Shown here piece by piece: positions 1 through 6,158 of a stretch of 6,208 bases of DNA. Source of the stretch: Phycisphaerae bacterium (lineage in GTDB: Bacteria; Planctomycetota; Phycisphaerae; UBA1845; UTPLA1); contig JAFGQA010000201.1 in assembly GCA_016935885.1 (NCBI GenBank), forward strand, positions 1 to 6,208, in the 5' to 3' direction. How positions within the stretch are numbered: the first letter of the stretch is position 1; each line of letters starts with the position of its first letter. A model generated the notes under the pieces. The model worked only from the letters and a program-made list of their open reading frames with translations, did not search any database and had not been told where the DNA came from. The position numbers and the translations under genes are program-made.

Positions 1-465
1 CGCGAGCACCTCGATCTCACTGCCGATGTAGAGCGTGCGTGACTCGGTTACGGCGGCCGCGGCGCCGCGGGCGACCTCCATCATGCCGAGGGTGACGATG
101 AACGAGGGGATGTTCCACCGGATCACGACGAGCCCGTTGATCGCGCCGCAAGCCACGCCCACAACAAGACATGCGACGATGGCCACCGGCAGGTTAAACC
201 CGAACCGTTCCAGGCACACCCCCAGCACCGCCCCGCACAGGGCGAGCACCGATCCTACGGAGAGATCGATGCCGCCGATGATGAGCACGAACGTCATGCC
301 CACGGCGAGCACGAGGGCGTCTGCGGACTGGTTGGCGATGGTCGTGAAGGTGCCTTGGGTGAAGAAATTGTCCGTGCGCAGGCCGAAATACGCGCAAAGC
401 AGCACGAGCACGAGCACCATACCAAGGTAATCGGACAGAATCCGGTATCGCCGCAAGCCGCGCAT
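1..465 (-). CDS. Ribose-type ABC transporter permease (RbsC-like), partial: 3' end outside window
   Basis: This is the first 155 residues of an inner-membrane permease of the BPD_transp_2 (RbsC/XylH/AraH) class, which forms the channel for sugar import. The gene is cut by the left edge; family members are about 310-340 residues, so roughly half is present. Visible: a short basic N-terminus, a hydrophobic segment at about residues 15-30, the family signature GGIDLSVGS at 64-72 within a second hydrophobic stretch (about 50-80), a third at about 92-112, then GAING (107-111) and NIPSFIVTLGMM (118-129), all typical of this family. The ATG at 463-465 lies 5 nt past the stop of the binding-protein gene, so the two are surely co-transcribed and probably translationally coupled. 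A G-rich run touches the ATG directly, leaving poor Shine-Dalgarno spacing; a TTG at codon 4 would be better spaced. The family is secure; the substrate cannot be told from this part. Confidence 0.93.
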   Translation of the reverse strand, partial: MRGLRRYRILSDYLGMVLVLVLLCAYFGLRTDNFFTQGTFTTIANQSADALVLAVGMTFVLIIGGIDLSVGSVLALCGAVLGVCLERFGFNLPVAIVACLVVGVACGAINGLVVIRWNIPSFIVTLGMMEVARGAAAAVTESRTLYIGSEIEVLA

Positions 466-470
466 GCCCC

Positions 471-1511
471 CTATTCCGGCGCCTTGACGAGATCGACGGG
501 CGTCTGCCGATCTTCGGGCACGGTGCCTTGTGCGAGCATCTCGAGGGCGTACTCGATGCCGAACACGGCCAACCGATCGGCGTGTTGATCGGCCGTGGCC
601 AGGATACGGCCCTCCCCCATCAGTTCTTGAACGGCCGAGATGTTGTCATACCCGACCACCAGCACGTCGCCCGCCCGCCCCGCGTCTTTCAGCGCGGCCG
701 CGGCCCCGAGCGCCATGCTGTCGTTGGCGCACAGAAACGCTTTCAGCTCAGGATGTTCGGTGATCATCGCCGACGCCACCGTGTTCGCCTTGCTCATCTC
801 CCAGTCGCCCGATTGGGAGTCGATGATGCGCATGCCGGCCGCGTTCATGGCGTCCTCGAAGCCCTGCTTGCGCTGGATCGCGTTGAAGGCGCTCGGCACC
901 CCCTCGATAATGGCCACGGGATCGCCGGGGGCGAGCCGTTGAGCCAGGTATTCGCCCACCATCCGCGCACCCGCGCGGTTGTCGGGCCCGACAAAGGGGA
1001 TCCGCACCTGCTTGTCGGCCAGGACTTCGTCGTCGAACTTGTTGTCGATGTTCACGACGATGATGCCCTTCTCCATGGCCCGCTTGCACACGGCCACGAG
1101 CGCTTTCGAGTCGGCCGGCGCGATCACCAGCGCGTCCACGCCACGCGCCACCATCTGCTCCACGAGTTGAACCTGCCGGTTCACGTCCAGTTCGTCCTTA
1201 ATGCCTTGCGCGACAAGCTCATACTCATCCGCGTGGGCCTTGTGATGGGCGACGGCCCCCTGCTCCATCGTGAGGAAGAACTCGTTGGCGAGCGACTTCA
1301 TCACCAACGCCACCACGGGCTTATGCGCGTCCGCCGCGGCCGCGTCCGACGCGGCGGCATCCGACGCAACGCCCTCACCGGGCACGCCCGGCTTGGCGGA
1401 CGCCCCTCCCTTGTCGGGCGCGCCGGCTTGTTCGCCGCACCCGGCCAAGGCGAAGGCCAACACGACTGCCACACACACTGTCTGAAGCCAGAAGGCCTGG
1501 TTGCGCTTCAT
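471..1511 (-). CDS. Sugar ABC transporter substrate-binding lipoprotein (RbsB-like, Peripla_BP_4)
   Basis: A 346-residue binding protein that should capture a monosaccharide outside the inner membrane and deliver it to the permease encoded just downstream. Residues 1-25 form a lipoprotein signal peptide with lipobox LAGC (Cys25). Residues 26-63 are a low-complexity Ala/Asp/Gly/Pro linker, and the two-lobed type I binding fold starts at about 64 (KPVVALVMKSLANEFF). Motifs matching ribose-binding protein contacts by eye: N76-F78-F79 (NEFF), D156 in NIDNK, R214 in NAIQRKQGF, D236-W237, N263 in CANDSMALG, D289 in GYDN and Q309. N157 stands where RbsB usually has Arg after the Asp, so the ligand may not be ribose. 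The ATG at 1509-1511 has a good ribosome binding site, AAAGGGG at 1518-1524, 6 nt away. The gene ends 5 nt before the permease. The family is certain; the substrate is unknown. Confidence 0.96.
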   Translation of the reverse strand: MKRNQAFWLQTVCVAVVLAFALAGCGEQAGAPDKGGASAKPGVPGEGVASDAAASDAAAADAHKPVVALVMKSLANEFFLTMEQGAVAHHKAHADEYELVAQGIKDELDVNRQVQLVEQMVARGVDALVIAPADSKALVAVCKRAMEKGIIVVNIDNKFDDEVLADKQVRIPFVGPDNRAGARMVGEYLAQRLAPGDPVAIIEGVPSAFNAIQRKQGFEDAMNAAGMRIIDSQSGDWEMSKANTVASAMITEHPELKAFLCANDSMALGAAAALKDAGRAGDVLVVGYDNISAVQELMGEGRILATADQHADRLAVFGIEYALEMLAQGTVPEDRQTPVDLVKAPE

Positions 1512-1546
1512 GTCTATCCCCTTTCGCCAGAAGGCCCGTCCCAGTC

Positions 1547-1560
1547 CGGCCGCGCGGCCG
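1547..1560. repeat. Perfect 14-bp GC palindrome in the oxidoreductase/binding-protein gap
   Basis: CGGCCGCGCGGCCG reads the same on both strands and sits in the 50-nt gap just after the oxidoreductase stop codon. As RNA it could form a hairpin of about 5 bp with a 4-nt loop. No T-run follows, so it is not a Rho-independent terminator. It might stabilise the upstream message end or tune expression within the operon, but a chance palindrome in GC-rich DNA is just as possible. Confidence 0.3.
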
Positions 1561-1561
1561 C

Positions 1562-2782
1562 TCAGCCCCGCACCGCCTTGGTATAGGGCCCATCCTCGGG
1601 CAGGTTCAGCCCGGGGTCGATCCGCTCGTTGGCCGCCACCATCTCATCCCAGGTTACGGGCCGGCCCGCGTGCGCGGCCACCCGGCCCAGGATCGCCGTC
1701 ATGGTGCTCTGGGCGCTCTCGGCGGCGTTGTTCAGCGCACGCCCCTCCGCGATGCTCGCGCAGAAGTCCTTGATATTGTTCACTGCGCCGTCCCGGTAGA
1801 TCGTGCTGGTTTCGCCGCCCTCCCACGCCTCGCTCTTGCCTTTGATGAACACGCGGCCGCCATAGTGGGTGTCCACGGTTCCGAGATCGCAGTAGATGCG
1901 CGCACACAGATCGTCGAATCCGTAGCCGAACTGCCGCGAACTAAAATCGATGAGCACGTCGTTGGGATACCAGTACGTGACGACATAGTGATCCCAGCAG
2001 TCGCCCACATCCGTGCGCACCTTGAGCGCGCCCGTGCCCGAAGCCTTCACCGGGTGGGCGCGGAGCAGCCAGTTCGCCACATCGAGCACGTGGATGTTCT
2101 GCTCGACGATGATATCGCCCGACAACCTCGTGTCGAACAGCCAGTTGCGCAGCCGGCCCACGGGCGTGTCGCTCTTGTCCTTGATGGGGTTGCGGCGGGC
2201 TTCGTAATAGGCCTGGCCGCATATGGGCGTGCCGATCAGCCCCTCATGCACCCGGCGCGCCGCCTCGATGTACAGCGGATCGTTCCGCGTCTGGAAATCC
2301 ACCAGCAGGCTGAACTTGCCATCCGCCTTGGCCGCCGCGTCGACGATGGCCATGCAGCCCGGCACGTCGACGGCGATGGGCTTCGCGAGATACACGTGCT
2401 TGCCCGCCTCGAGGGCGGCCACGGCCTGCTCCGGGTGGAAGTAGGGGGGGCTCTCGATGGCCACGGCATCCAGCTTGCTCTCAAGCAGCTCGTGATACCC
2501 GTCCAGGCCCACGTAGCGCCGCGACGCCTCGACACCGAACCGTTCGCCCGCCGCCGCCACTTTGTCCTCGAAGTAATCGTGTACGGCCACCACCTTGGCG
2601 TTCGCGTGTTCCTCGAACAGCGCGCCGATCCACGTCCCCCGGTTTCCCGAGCCGATCACGCCGATCTCGATCCGCTCATTTGCGCTCGCGCCCAACGCCG
2701 ATCCCGGCGCCAACGCAAACAGCCCTGCCGCGCCCGCTGCGCCCTTCAGAAATCCACGCCGGCCCACCGTGTTCTCGCTCAT
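1562..2782 (-). CDS. Tat-exported Gfo/Idh/MocA family oxidoreductase
   Basis: A 406-residue NAD(P)-dependent oxidoreductase of the glucose-fructose oxidoreductase/inositol dehydrogenase family. Residues 1-34 are a twin-arginine signal: GRRGFLKG with R8-R9, a hydrophobic Ala/Gly/Leu core, and a probable cleavage site after ASA at 34. The Rossmann domain follows (GVIGSGNRG at 41-49, GxGxxG), then LAKPIA at 132-137 (the family EKP motif with Ala for Glu; K134 kept) and EQNIHVLD at 227-234, which carries the usual catalytic-region His231 and Asp234. The C-terminal region from about residue 190 is the substrate-binding half; its end (GRVAAHAGRPVTWDEM) is typical of planctomycete-type members. The ATG at 2780-2782 is chosen because GGGAG (2790-2794) lies 7 nt upstream and the Tat motif then starts at residue 8; a TTG at 2815 would add 11 residues without a good site. 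It is first in the sugar-transport operon, so it probably acts on the transported sugar or a polymer-derived relative. The exact reaction is unknown. Confidence 0.95.
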   Translation of the reverse strand: MSENTVGRRGFLKGAAGAAGLFALAPGSALGASANERIEIGVIGSGNRGTWIGALFEEHANAKVVAVHDYFEDKVAAAGERFGVEASRRYVGLDGYHELLESKLDAVAIESPPYFHPEQAVAALEAGKHVYLAKPIAVDVPGCMAIVDAAAKADGKFSLLVDFQTRNDPLYIEAARRVHEGLIGTPICGQAYYEARRNPIKDKSDTPVGRLRNWLFDTRLSGDIIVEQNIHVLDVANWLLRAHPVKASGTGALKVRTDVGDCWDHYVVTYWYPNDVLIDFSSRQFGYGFDDLCARIYCDLGTVDTHYGGRVFIKGKSEAWEGGETSTIYRDGAVNNIKDFCASIAEGRALNNAAESAQSTMTAILGRVAAHAGRPVTWDEMVAANERIDPGLNLPEDGPYTKAVRG

Positions 2783-2789
2783 GGTGTGT

Positions 2790-2794
2790 CTCCC
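2790..2794 (-). promoter_or_regulatory. Ribosome binding site fixing the start of the oxidoreductase
   Basis: GGGAG on the minus strand lies 7 nt before the ATG at 2780-2782. It favours this ATG over the in-frame TTG at 2815 and puts the twin-arginine motif at the expected place near the N-terminus. Confidence 0.7.
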
Positions 2795-2826
2795 GTGCTC
2801 TCGCCCACCTCGCAACCCCAGCCGCT

Positions 2827-2856
2827 ACAATACTGATGGCCCCCGGCAAGATGCAA
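2827..2856 (-). promoter_or_regulatory. Candidate sigma70-like promoter for the sugar operon
   Basis: On the minus strand, TTGCAT (2851-2856, 3/6 to the -35 consensus) and TATTGT (2827-2832, 4/6 to the -10 consensus) are 18 nt apart. Transcription would start near 2820, giving a leader of about 40 nt before the oxidoreductase ATG. The position is right for the operon promoter, but the match is weak and promoter consensus in this lineage is not known to me. Confidence 0.25.
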
Positions 2857-3273
2857 CTCGCATCCGGATGGCAAGCCCGCTGCGTCAAGCAGAAATCTAT
2901 CCGAAAGGGCATTCCGCAAGTGGCCGCGGCGCGGCGGATCGGATACAATGGGAACGCAGGCGGATGCATTCAGGTCGGCCGACACTGGCGGTAGCCCGGC
3001 TACAGAAGCCTACGGAGCTTGGCACGTCTCCGGGATGGTTGAGCGACGGCGTGTTGGCTTCTGCCGGACAGAAGACGTAGCGCGGTAGCTTCGAAGACGG
3101 CGCGGACGGGCGGAGACAAGGGGTCGAGAGCATCTGACTCGAGGCTATCGGCGGTAGTGGAGGGCTTTGCCGACAACACCCCACTTTCCGGCGAGCGTCG
3201 GCCTGAACAGAGGAGTCACGAATTGTGGCTCCAAAGACGGCCCAAGTTACTGACCTGATACCATCAAGCGAGT
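2857..3273. other. Intergenic region without a convincing gene; cluster of short inverted repeats
   Basis: This stretch separates the minus-strand sugar operon from the plus-strand AAA/protease unit. Short open frames cross it on both strands, but none has a ribosome binding site or recognisable protein features. Inverted repeats cluster at 2991-3003 (GTAGCCCGGCTAC), 3058-3074 (CTTCTG/CAGAAG with a 5-nt loop), 3089-3096 (CTTCGAAG), 3124-3142 (TCGAG/CTCGA) and 3169-3202 (GCCGAC/GTCGGC). GATACAAT at 2942-2949 is a fair plus-strand -10-like element without a good -35. If it were used, the ATPase mRNA would have a leader of about 330 nt containing all these hairpins. A structured leader, a small RNA, or the scar of an insertion are all possible. 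Confidence 0.4.
3058..3074 (+). repeat. Hairpin, 6-bp perfect stem with 5-nt loop
   Basis: CTTCTG and CAGAAG flank the loop CCGGA. This is the best short hairpin in the intergenic region. It lacks a following T-run, so it is not a classical terminator. The nearby GAAGACG heptamer occurs twice (3071-3077 and 3093-3099). Confidence 0.4.
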
Positions 3274-3279
3274 AGGAGG
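3274..3279 (+). promoter_or_regulatory. Strong Shine-Dalgarno (AGGAGG) of the AAA ATPase gene
   Basis: A full AGGAGG sits 6 nt before the ATG at 3286-3288. Another ATG at 3281 is followed at once by TAA and is only 1 nt from the site, so 3286 is the real start. The strong site suggests that the AAA/protease unit is efficiently translated when transcribed. Confidence 0.85.
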
Positions 3280-3285
3280 CATGTA

Positions 3286-4278
3286 ATGGCCCGGGCAGAC
3301 CTATTGACAGATCTCGTGAAATCCGGCATACGGGGAGACAGAGGCCCATTCAGAAAAGCTGTGGAAGCACTCATCGCCGAGGAACGCGCCAAGCAACACA
3401 CCGTCCTCGCAGAGCGATTGGAGGAATTCCTCCGAATGCCCACAGACAATGGAATGCGGAACGGAATGCCTGTCGCCGATACTCGGGTGAGTAGTCTTAT
3501 TCATGAAGTTATGCCTCAGAAGAGCCTGAAAGACTTGGTTCTGCCTGGGGAGGTAACGCAGATCTGCGAGGAACTCGTCCAAGAACATCACAGAGGCGAT
3601 CTTCTTCGTTCTCATGGCCTGGAGCCGAGGAACCGCGTCCTCCTAATCGGTCCTGCTGGAAACGGGAAGACATCTTTGGCCGAGGCGCTTGCCGAAGCGT
3701 TAATGGTGCCGCTACTTGTCATACGATATGAAGGCGTTGTTGGAACATACCTCGGTGAGACAGCAGTCCGTCTGCGCCGGTTGATCGATTACGCGTGCAC
3801 ACGGAAATGTGTGTTGTTCTTTGATGAGTTCGAAACGCTTGGCAAGGAGCGGGGGGATACACACGAAACGGGAGAAATCAAGCGTGTAGTCAGTTCCCTC
3901 CTGATGCAGATAGATTCGTTGCCAACCCACGTAGTGGTCGTAGGCGCGACAAATCACCCCGAACTCCTGGACCGCGCTGTTTGGCGCCGCTTCCAGATTC
4001 GAATGTCTCTGCCCCAACCAACAAGAGCAAGAATCGAGGAGTGGTTCCAGCGTTTCCAGGAACGCATTGATGTCCCTCTGGGTGTTACGCCGGCGACGCT
4101 GGCGAAACGTCTCCTTGGGACCAACTTCGGCGAAATCGAAGAATTCGGCACGACTATCTTTCGGCAATATGTATTGGCACAACCAAATGCTGACATGAAA
4201 GCCATCGTGTCGCGATCCCTTAAGCAATTGGCAGCGCGGACCGCGAAGGCAGAGACAACTTCGGAGATCAGTGAATAA
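3286..4278 (+). CDS. AAA+ ATPase of an AAA-S8 peptidase gene pair
   Basis: A 330-residue single-module AAA+ ATPase. The N-terminal ~85 residues are mostly helical and charged, without a known catalytic motif. The ATPase core follows: Walker A GPAGNGKT at 122-129 (K128, T129), a pore-loop-1-like TYLGE at 154-158 (Tyr155), Walker B VLFFDEF at 176-182 (D180, E181), sensor 1 GATNHPE at 220-226 (N223), and an arginine-rich LLDRAVWRRF at 227-236 that should hold the arginine fingers. The usual sensor-2 region reads LGTNFGEIEEF (277-287) and lacks an obvious Arg. It has no signal peptide or membrane segment, so it is cytoplasmic. The classic-clade motifs suggest a ring-forming ATPase that engages or unfolds protein. 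Its stop overlaps the start of the S8 peptidase gene by one base, implying a shared complex or pathway. I recognise this ATPase type as commonly annotated beside such peptidases, but no function name is secure. Base composition is lower in GC than in the sugar operon. Confidence 0.93.
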   Translation: MARADLLTDLVKSGIRGDRGPFRKAVEALIAEERAKQHTVLAERLEEFLRMPTDNGMRNGMPVADTRVSSLIHEVMPQKSLKDLVLPGEVTQICEELVQEHHRGDLLRSHGLEPRNRVLLIGPAGNGKTSLAEALAEALMVPLLVIRYEGVVGTYLGETAVRLRRLIDYACTRKCVLFFDEFETLGKERGDTHETGEIKRVVSSLLMQIDSLPTHVVVVGATNHPELLDRAVWRRFQIRMSLPQPTRARIEEWFQRFQERIDVPLGVTPATLAKRLLGTNFGEIEEFGTTIFRQYVLAQPNADMKAIVSRSLKQLAARTAKAETTSEISE

Positions 4279-6158
4279 TGCCTGACCGACCACTTCTGCT
4301 ATTCCCGAGACCAGAAGAAGCCTCGCGTTCCAACCTGGGTCGAGGACGCGGGGGATTCCATATGCCCTCTCATGGGCAACAGAGCCGTCGTATTGGACCG
4401 AAGCTGCGGCAGCTTCAAGATGCCTTTGATCGGCGGAGAGTTGAACTTCAGCAGACAACCGCTGGCATTGAGCCTGAACAGGTACTCGTTATCGAGGCCA
4501 TTGGGGGGGTAGAGAACTTTGCAAACGCCGTGAAGAGGATTCCCGGCCTGGAATGGATGGGAGAGATTGATATAGAAGAAATCACCCCGGACGAGGATTT
4601 CTATGACGAGCGTTCACCCGAGGCAAGTCTCAGTGGGCGCCTATATCTCGTGATGACGAACCAGCAGGCACTTCAGCAACTCCTATCACTATGGAGACGT
4701 TACCAGCGCGACCCGCAGATGGCCTTTGAGAGGGGATTGACAAGATTCCGGGACGTCTTCAACTGCCTGAAGGATATCAGGCCTTGGGATATCCAGGACC
4801 GCCTATTTGAAACGGGAGTGATTGACGCATGGAGAGAAGATCTGGCCCACGACGGCGGAAGAAATGTCCGTTTTGAGACCGAGTTGTGGTTCCGGAGTTC
4901 GAGAAGTAGTCGCAGGCAGGCGGAGCAGAGAGTGGGGGAACTCATAAGAGAACTTGGTGGAGGCCTCATAGCCCAATGCGCTGTCCCAGAGATCGCCTAC
5001 CACGCTTTGCTTGCACAGCTTCCCGCAAGTGCCATCCAGCAGATCATCGACAGTCCTGAAACGGAACTCGTCAAGTGTGAGAACATTATGTTCTTTCGCC
5101 CTGTTGGTCAGATGTCGGTTGGGAAGGCACAGACAGAGGGAGAGGTGGAAGGTGTTCAGATTCAGGAAAGGCCATTACCCAGCGGTGCACCTGTCGTGGC
5201 CATGTTTGACGGGTTGCCACTGGAGAACCATACGCTGCTTGCCAACAGAATTATGGTGGATGACCCGGACGACTTTGCCGGAAAGTACTCTGCGAATGAG
5301 AGAATTCATGGAACTGCGATGGCTTCGCTCATCGTGCACGGGGATCTAAGTCTTGCTCAGCCTACCCTTACTTCCCCTGTCTATGTGCGGCCAATCTTAG
5401 CTCCCGATCCCAATGACTGGCGGTCTCCCAAGCAAGAGGCGGTCCCAGATAACATATTGACGGTCGATCTCGTCTGCACGGCTGTCCAAAGACTTCTTGC
5501 TGGCGAAGGACATGAGAAGCCCGTCGCGCCAACCGTCAAAGTCATAAACCTCTCGATTGGGGATCCAAGTCAGCAATTCAACCAGGCAATGAGCCCGCTT
5601 GGGCGTCTTCTTGACTGGCTGAGCTATAAGTATCAAGTTGTTTTCGTGATAAGTGCCGGAAATCATCCGGAACCCCTCGAATTGGACATTCCGATTGCTG
5701 ATTTTCGTGCCCTCGCACCAGAGGATCTTCAAAAACATATCGTCAAGGCCCTCTACAAAGCAGCCCGAAATCGAAGACTGTACTCCCCAGCAGAATCAGT
5801 AAATGGTCTGACCGTGGGAGCCGCCCATGATGATCCATCCAGCGTATCGAACCAAGGACAGAGAATCGAGCCCTTCAATGCGATGTTGCCCAGTCCTGTT
5901 TCGGCATTCGGCACCGGATACCGTCGTTCCGTAAAGCCTGAAATCCTCTGCGGGGGTGGTCGACAATGGTACCGAGACCCGGTACCCTCGGGGAACACAG
6001 TGAAGCTCGAACCCGCCATCTTCATCTCAGCTCCTGGGAACAAGGTTGCATCCCCAGGCAGTGCCGGAGAGCGAGACCGAACACGGTACTGCTGCGGCAC
6101 CAGTAATGCCAGCGCACTGGCGACTCCCCACATTCAAACTCTAAGTGCACGCAGGTGA
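4278..6158 (+). CDS. S8 family (subtilisin-like) serine peptidase, probably truncated at the C-terminus
   Basis: A 626-residue intracellular-type subtilase; there is no signal peptide. The N-terminal ~300 residues precede the catalytic domain: MPDRPLLLFPRPEE, a basic Gly-rich segment (20-40), then a mixed region ending in ENIMFFRPVGQ (268-278), as in cd04847-type subtilases. The stretch at about 198-275 could be a ferredoxin-like, propeptide-like domain (inference). The catalytic residues are all present: Asp311 in VVAMFDGLPLENH (DG instead of the usual D-T/S-G), His344 in HGTAMAS, oxyanion-hole Asn462 in ISAGNH, and Ser609 in GTSNASALAT. VKPEILCGGGRQWY (552-565) matches the usual KPD segment before the Ser loop. 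Only 17 residues follow Ser609, whereas subtilisins normally have 50 or more, so the fold is probably incomplete. The start ATG overlaps the ATPase stop (TAATG), with GGAG 11 nt upstream. It is likely the effector protease controlled by the ATPase. Whether this copy is active is doubtful. Confidence 0.9.
   Translation: MPDRPLLLFPRPEEASRSNLGRGRGGFHMPSHGQQSRRIGPKLRQLQDAFDRRRVELQQTTAGIEPEQVLVIEAIGGVENFANAVKRIPGLEWMGEIDIEEITPDEDFYDERSPEASLSGRLYLVMTNQQALQQLLSLWRRYQRDPQMAFERGLTRFRDVFNCLKDIRPWDIQDRLFETGVIDAWREDLAHDGGRNVRFETELWFRSSRSSRRQAEQRVGELIRELGGGLIAQCAVPEIAYHALLAQLPASAIQQIIDSPETELVKCENIMFFRPVGQMSVGKAQTEGEVEGVQIQERPLPSGAPVVAMFDGLPLENHTLLANRIMVDDPDDFAGKYSANERIHGTAMASLIVHGDLSLAQPTLTSPVYVRPILAPDPNDWRSPKQEAVPDNILTVDLVCTAVQRLLAGEGHEKPVAPTVKVINLSIGDPSQQFNQAMSPLGRLLDWLSYKYQVVFVISAGNHPEPLELDIPIADFRALAPEDLQKHIVKALYKAARNRRLYSPAESVNGLTVGAAHDDPSSVSNQGQRIEPFNAMLPSPVSAFGTGYRRSVKPEILCGGGRQWYRDPVPSGNTVKLEPAIFISAPGNKVASPGSAGERDRTRYCCGTSNASALATPHIQTLSARR

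Noticed and set aside
1547..1560. GC palindrome as a transcription terminator between oxidoreductase and binding protein
   Set aside because: No T-run follows on either strand, the stem is short, and the downstream gene is in the same operon.
528..1586. Long plus-strand open frame (352 codons) opposite the binding-protein gene
   Set aside because: It is antisense to a certain binding-protein gene, rich in His/Arg/Val with no domain signs; long antisense frames are expected in GC-rich DNA.
1670..2836. Long plus-strand open frame (388 codons) opposite the oxidoreductase gene
   Set aside because: It lies antisense to a well-supported Gfo/Idh/MocA gene and its composition is that of an antisense shadow.
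2836..2994. Small plus-strand frame of 52 codons starting MAPGKMQLASG, with TACAAT just upstream
   Set aside because: There is no ribosome binding site, no recognisable motif, and the TACAAT is too close to the ATG to act as its promoter except for a leaderless message.
2991..3202. CRISPR array, tRNA or rRNA in the inverted-repeat cluster
   Set aside because: There are no regularly spaced long repeats, no cloverleaf with anticodon and T-arm, and no rRNA-like conserved segments.
3043..3258. Plus-strand frame in phase with the ATPase, open from after the TGA at 3040 to the TGA at 3256
   Set aside because: It has no ATG and no ribosome binding site, and a stop separates it from the ATPase, so it is neither a supported gene nor an N-terminal extension.
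2897..3349. Minus-strand frame of 150 codons across the intergenic region
   Set aside because: It overlaps the start of the ATPase gene, is Ser/Pro/Arg/Cys-rich without domain features, and lacks a convincing start site.
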